64,000 bases of DNA from Candidatus Thioglobus sp. (GTDB taxonomy: Bacteria > Pseudomonadota > Gammaproteobacteria > PS1 > Pseudothioglobaceae). Made by a program: the position numbers and the translations under genes. Position 1 is the stretch's first letter; each line of letters begins with the position of its first letter. Below the pieces are notes generated by a model that saw nothing but the letters and a program-made list of their open reading frames with translations, was not told the origin of the DNA and made no database searches. The stretch lies in the NCBI GenBank assembly GCA_028345955.1, contig JAOMEO010000003.1, positions 1 to 64,000 on the forward strand, in the 5' to 3' direction. This document shows positions 62,565 to 64,000 of the stretch, piece by piece.

Positions 62565-63295
62565 AAAACAATCCCAAAAATTAGAACTGCAATAATCGGT
62601 GAGAGTGCACAGATTGCAATCATTCCAAATCCGTCAGTAAGCGGATTTCTACCTCGAATGCTACTCGCTAATCCAACACCTAAGGCGGTTACCAAAGGCA
62701 CTGTAACCGTTGATGTTGTGACTCCACCAGAGTCATAAGCAACACCAACAATCCAATCAGGAGAGACAAATGTAATAACCATCACTAGAACATACCCTGG
62801 GATAATCAACCACTGTAAGGGCCAGCCTTTTAAGATTCTTACAACACCGAGCATGACAGACAAACCAACAGCAAGTGCAACGGTCAATCTTAGTTCCAGT
62901 GAATATTTATTGATAGCCAACTCATTGTTTTCAATAATGCCACCACTACTAGCAACAATTGCAGCTTCTTGTGATACGGCCATGAGTGCAGGTTCTGCTA
63001 TGGATGATCCAAAGCCAAGTGCAAAAGAGAACAATAGCAACCAAAACAATGAACCTTTGTTTACAAAAGAATGGGCAAGGTTTTCCCCTATAGGGAAAAG
63101 TCCCAACCTAAGACCAGAAACAAAAAAAGTCAAACCAATAAGAATTGACAAGGTTCCTAAAAGTATAACGCCTATTTCAGGAATGGCTTGCTTAAGCACT
63201 ATGATTTGAAAAAAAGCGACTACTAAAACAATTGGAAGTAAGTCTTTACAGCTTTCGAGCAAGTTATTCGCAAGCCTTCTAAGCACTTCATCCAT
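62561..63295 (-). CDS. DUF1538 membrane protein (first copy)
   Basis: The 244-residue protein is the first gene of the minus-strand operon and overlaps the second DUF1538 gene by four bases. It has IVLKQAIPEIGVILLGTLSILIGLTFFVSGLRLGLFPIGENLA, GFGSSIAEPALMAVS and the motif GVAYDSGGVTTSTVTVPLVTALGVGLASSIRGRNPLTDGFGMI. About six to seven membrane segments are expected. The pair, with PII-like and CBS genes behind it, looks like a membrane transporter with two cytoplasmic sensors; the substrate is unknown. Confidence 0.82.
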   Translation of the reverse strand: MDEVLRRLANNLLESCKDLLPIVLVVAFFQIIVLKQAIPEIGVILLGTLSILIGLTFFVSGLRLGLFPIGENLAHSFVNKGSLFWLLLFSFALGFGSSIAEPALMAVSQEAAIVASSGGIIENNELAINKYSLELRLTVALAVGLSVMLGVVRILKGWPLQWLIIPGYVLVMVITFVSPDWIVGVAYDSGGVTTSTVTVPLVTALGVGLASSIRGRNPLTDGFGMIAICALSPIIAVLIFGIVL

Positions 63296-63408
63296 GTCTG
63301 TTTTGCTTTATTAATTGTTTAATCTATTATAAACCTGCTAGAGGTAGTGCGAAGCTCACTTACACTTTGTTTATAATGGATTGTGTAAGCCAATAACTCT
63401 CTCATGAT

Positions 63409-64000
63409 ATGACCCCAATTGTTTTAATTAATGGTGCCAAGCAATCTAAGATTAGCATCTTTAATCGTAATGTACAGTTTGGCGATGGATTGTTTGAAAC
63501 TTGTGTAGTTGAAAATAAAAAAATACTTTTTTGGGTAAATCATTTTGCTCGGCTGAATAGAGGTTGTGAGCAGCTAAAAATAAGCAAGGTTGATGAGTCG
63601 GTTTGGTTGAGTGATGTTAAAAAAGCGCTATCTTTATGCAGTTACGACCACTGTATTGTTAAGTTAATTCTATCTCGAGGAGAATCCTTAAGGGGTTATG
63701 GCTTTAAGGATGATATCAAACCAGTTCGTGCTGTTATTGTCTCTGAATTGCAAAGAACCACCCCTAACAATTCATTTTGTCTTGAGTATTGCCAAAATGG
63801 CTATGATTCAAATCCAAAATTAGCAGGAATAAAGCACTGCAATCGATTGGAGGAAGTATTGGCTAGAGCAGGCTTAAAAAGTGATGAAGGCATTATGTTG
63901 GATGAAAATCATAATGTTATATCAGTAACTCAAGGCAATATTTATGCAATATATGGCAATAAAGTGATTACACCAAAATTGGACAAATGTGGTGTGGAAG
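63409..64000 (+). CDS. pabC: Aminodeoxychorismate lyase (partial, cut by the window end)
   Basis: The frame opens at ATG 63409 (MTPIVLINGAKQSKI) and is still open at base 64000. Visible motifs are FGDGLFETC (~residues 25-33), a mid-region SRGESLRGYGF and the PLP-lysine stretch AGIKHCNRLEEVLARAG, which aligns with E. coli PabC AGIKHLNRLEQVL. It converts 4-amino-4-deoxychorismate to 4-aminobenzoate for folate. A fold-type-IV aminotransferase of D-amino-acid type is an alternative, but the LAGIKHxNRLEE pattern favours PabC. About 197 of an expected ~270 residues are seen. Confidence 0.85.
   Translation, partial: MTPIVLINGAKQSKISIFNRNVQFGDGLFETCVVENKKILFWVNHFARLNRGCEQLKISKVDESVWLSDVKKALSLCSYDHCIVKLILSRGESLRGYGFKDDIKPVRAVIVSELQRTTPNNSFCLEYCQNGYDSNPKLAGIKHCNRLEEVLARAGLKSDEGIMLDENHNVISVTQGNIYAIYGNKVITPKLDKCGVE

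Noticed and set aside
1-64000. CRISPR arrays, insertion sequences, integrases, prophage, tRNA or rRNA genes
   Set aside because: No regularly spaced direct repeats, no transposase or integrase signatures, and no cloverleaf or rRNA motifs were found on either strand by eye.

Overview
The window (AT-rich, gene-dense, mostly under 40 % G+C by eye) reads as chromosome from a free-living, probably marine, heterotrophic gammaproteobacterium. The ribosomal proteins, thymidine kinase, RsmB, DsbC, PabC and tig-clpP-clpX-lon products align by eye with Escherichia coli-type sequences, while the low G+C, short intergenic gaps and emphasis on TRAP, ABC and betaine-type uptake resemble the SUP05/Thioglobaceae heterotrophs. 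The class is well supported; the family is inference.

Layout. 1-9152: end of the S10 operon region, the whole spc operon (rplX to rpmJ) and alpha operon (rpsM to rplQ), with rpsU and a yqeY gene attached. A perfect TTGACA/17/TAAAAT promoter and a long leader hairpin separate spc from alpha. 9159-19729: an AraC-type regulator divergent from a fatty-acid beta-oxidation operon (31-codon ORF, FadE-type dehydrogenase, FadN-type bifunctional enzyme, thiolase, nitronate monooxygenase-like protein, DUF2889 protein, FadD). 19925-26534: a visibly GC-richer block with a complete Liv-type ABC transporter (LivH, M, G, F, K) and a second acyl-CoA ligase, closed by a terminator; probably acquired. 26580-34419: nitrilase-superfamily amidase plus aminotransferase, a TAXI-type TRAP transporter and acetoacetyl-CoA synthetase. 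34512-39045: thymidine kinase, patatin-like lipase, TauE/SafE permease, MsrB, CCA-type nucleotidyltransferase and EngB. 39271-50492: a candidate quaternary-amine (gamma-butyrobetaine/carnitine) utilisation region: thioesterase, acyl-CoA dehydrogenase, NDP-forming acyl-CoA synthetase, a very CaiD-like hydratase, cytochrome c4, and on the other strand ProX-ProW-ProV-SDR, then a choline-dehydrogenase-like GMC oxidoreductase. 50493-50690: a structured intergenic RNA-like stretch and a terminator. 50691-57533: tig-clpP-clpX-hflX-lon. 57549-64000: rsmB, dsbC, pepA, an operon of two DUF1538 membrane proteins with a PII-like and a CBS protein, and the start of pabC.

How it fits together. Uptake systems (Liv, TAXI-TRAP, ProXWV) sit beside CoA-activating enzymes (three AMP-forming and one NDP-forming ligase) and beta-oxidation enzymes, so the cell seems built to import and activate small carboxylates and quaternary amines. 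The two most interesting systems are the carnitine-type module (39.2-48.7 kb) and the DUF1538/DUF1538/PII-like/CBS operon (61.0-63.3 kb), whose substrate is unknown to me. Smaller oddities are a lysine-rich repeat extension on ribosomal protein L30, a CCA enzyme lacking one expected catalytic aspartate and the HD motif, and hflX placed inside the clp-lon cluster. No gap without a gene exceeds 300 bases, and I saw no rRNA, tRNA, CRISPR array, insertion sequence or prophage.
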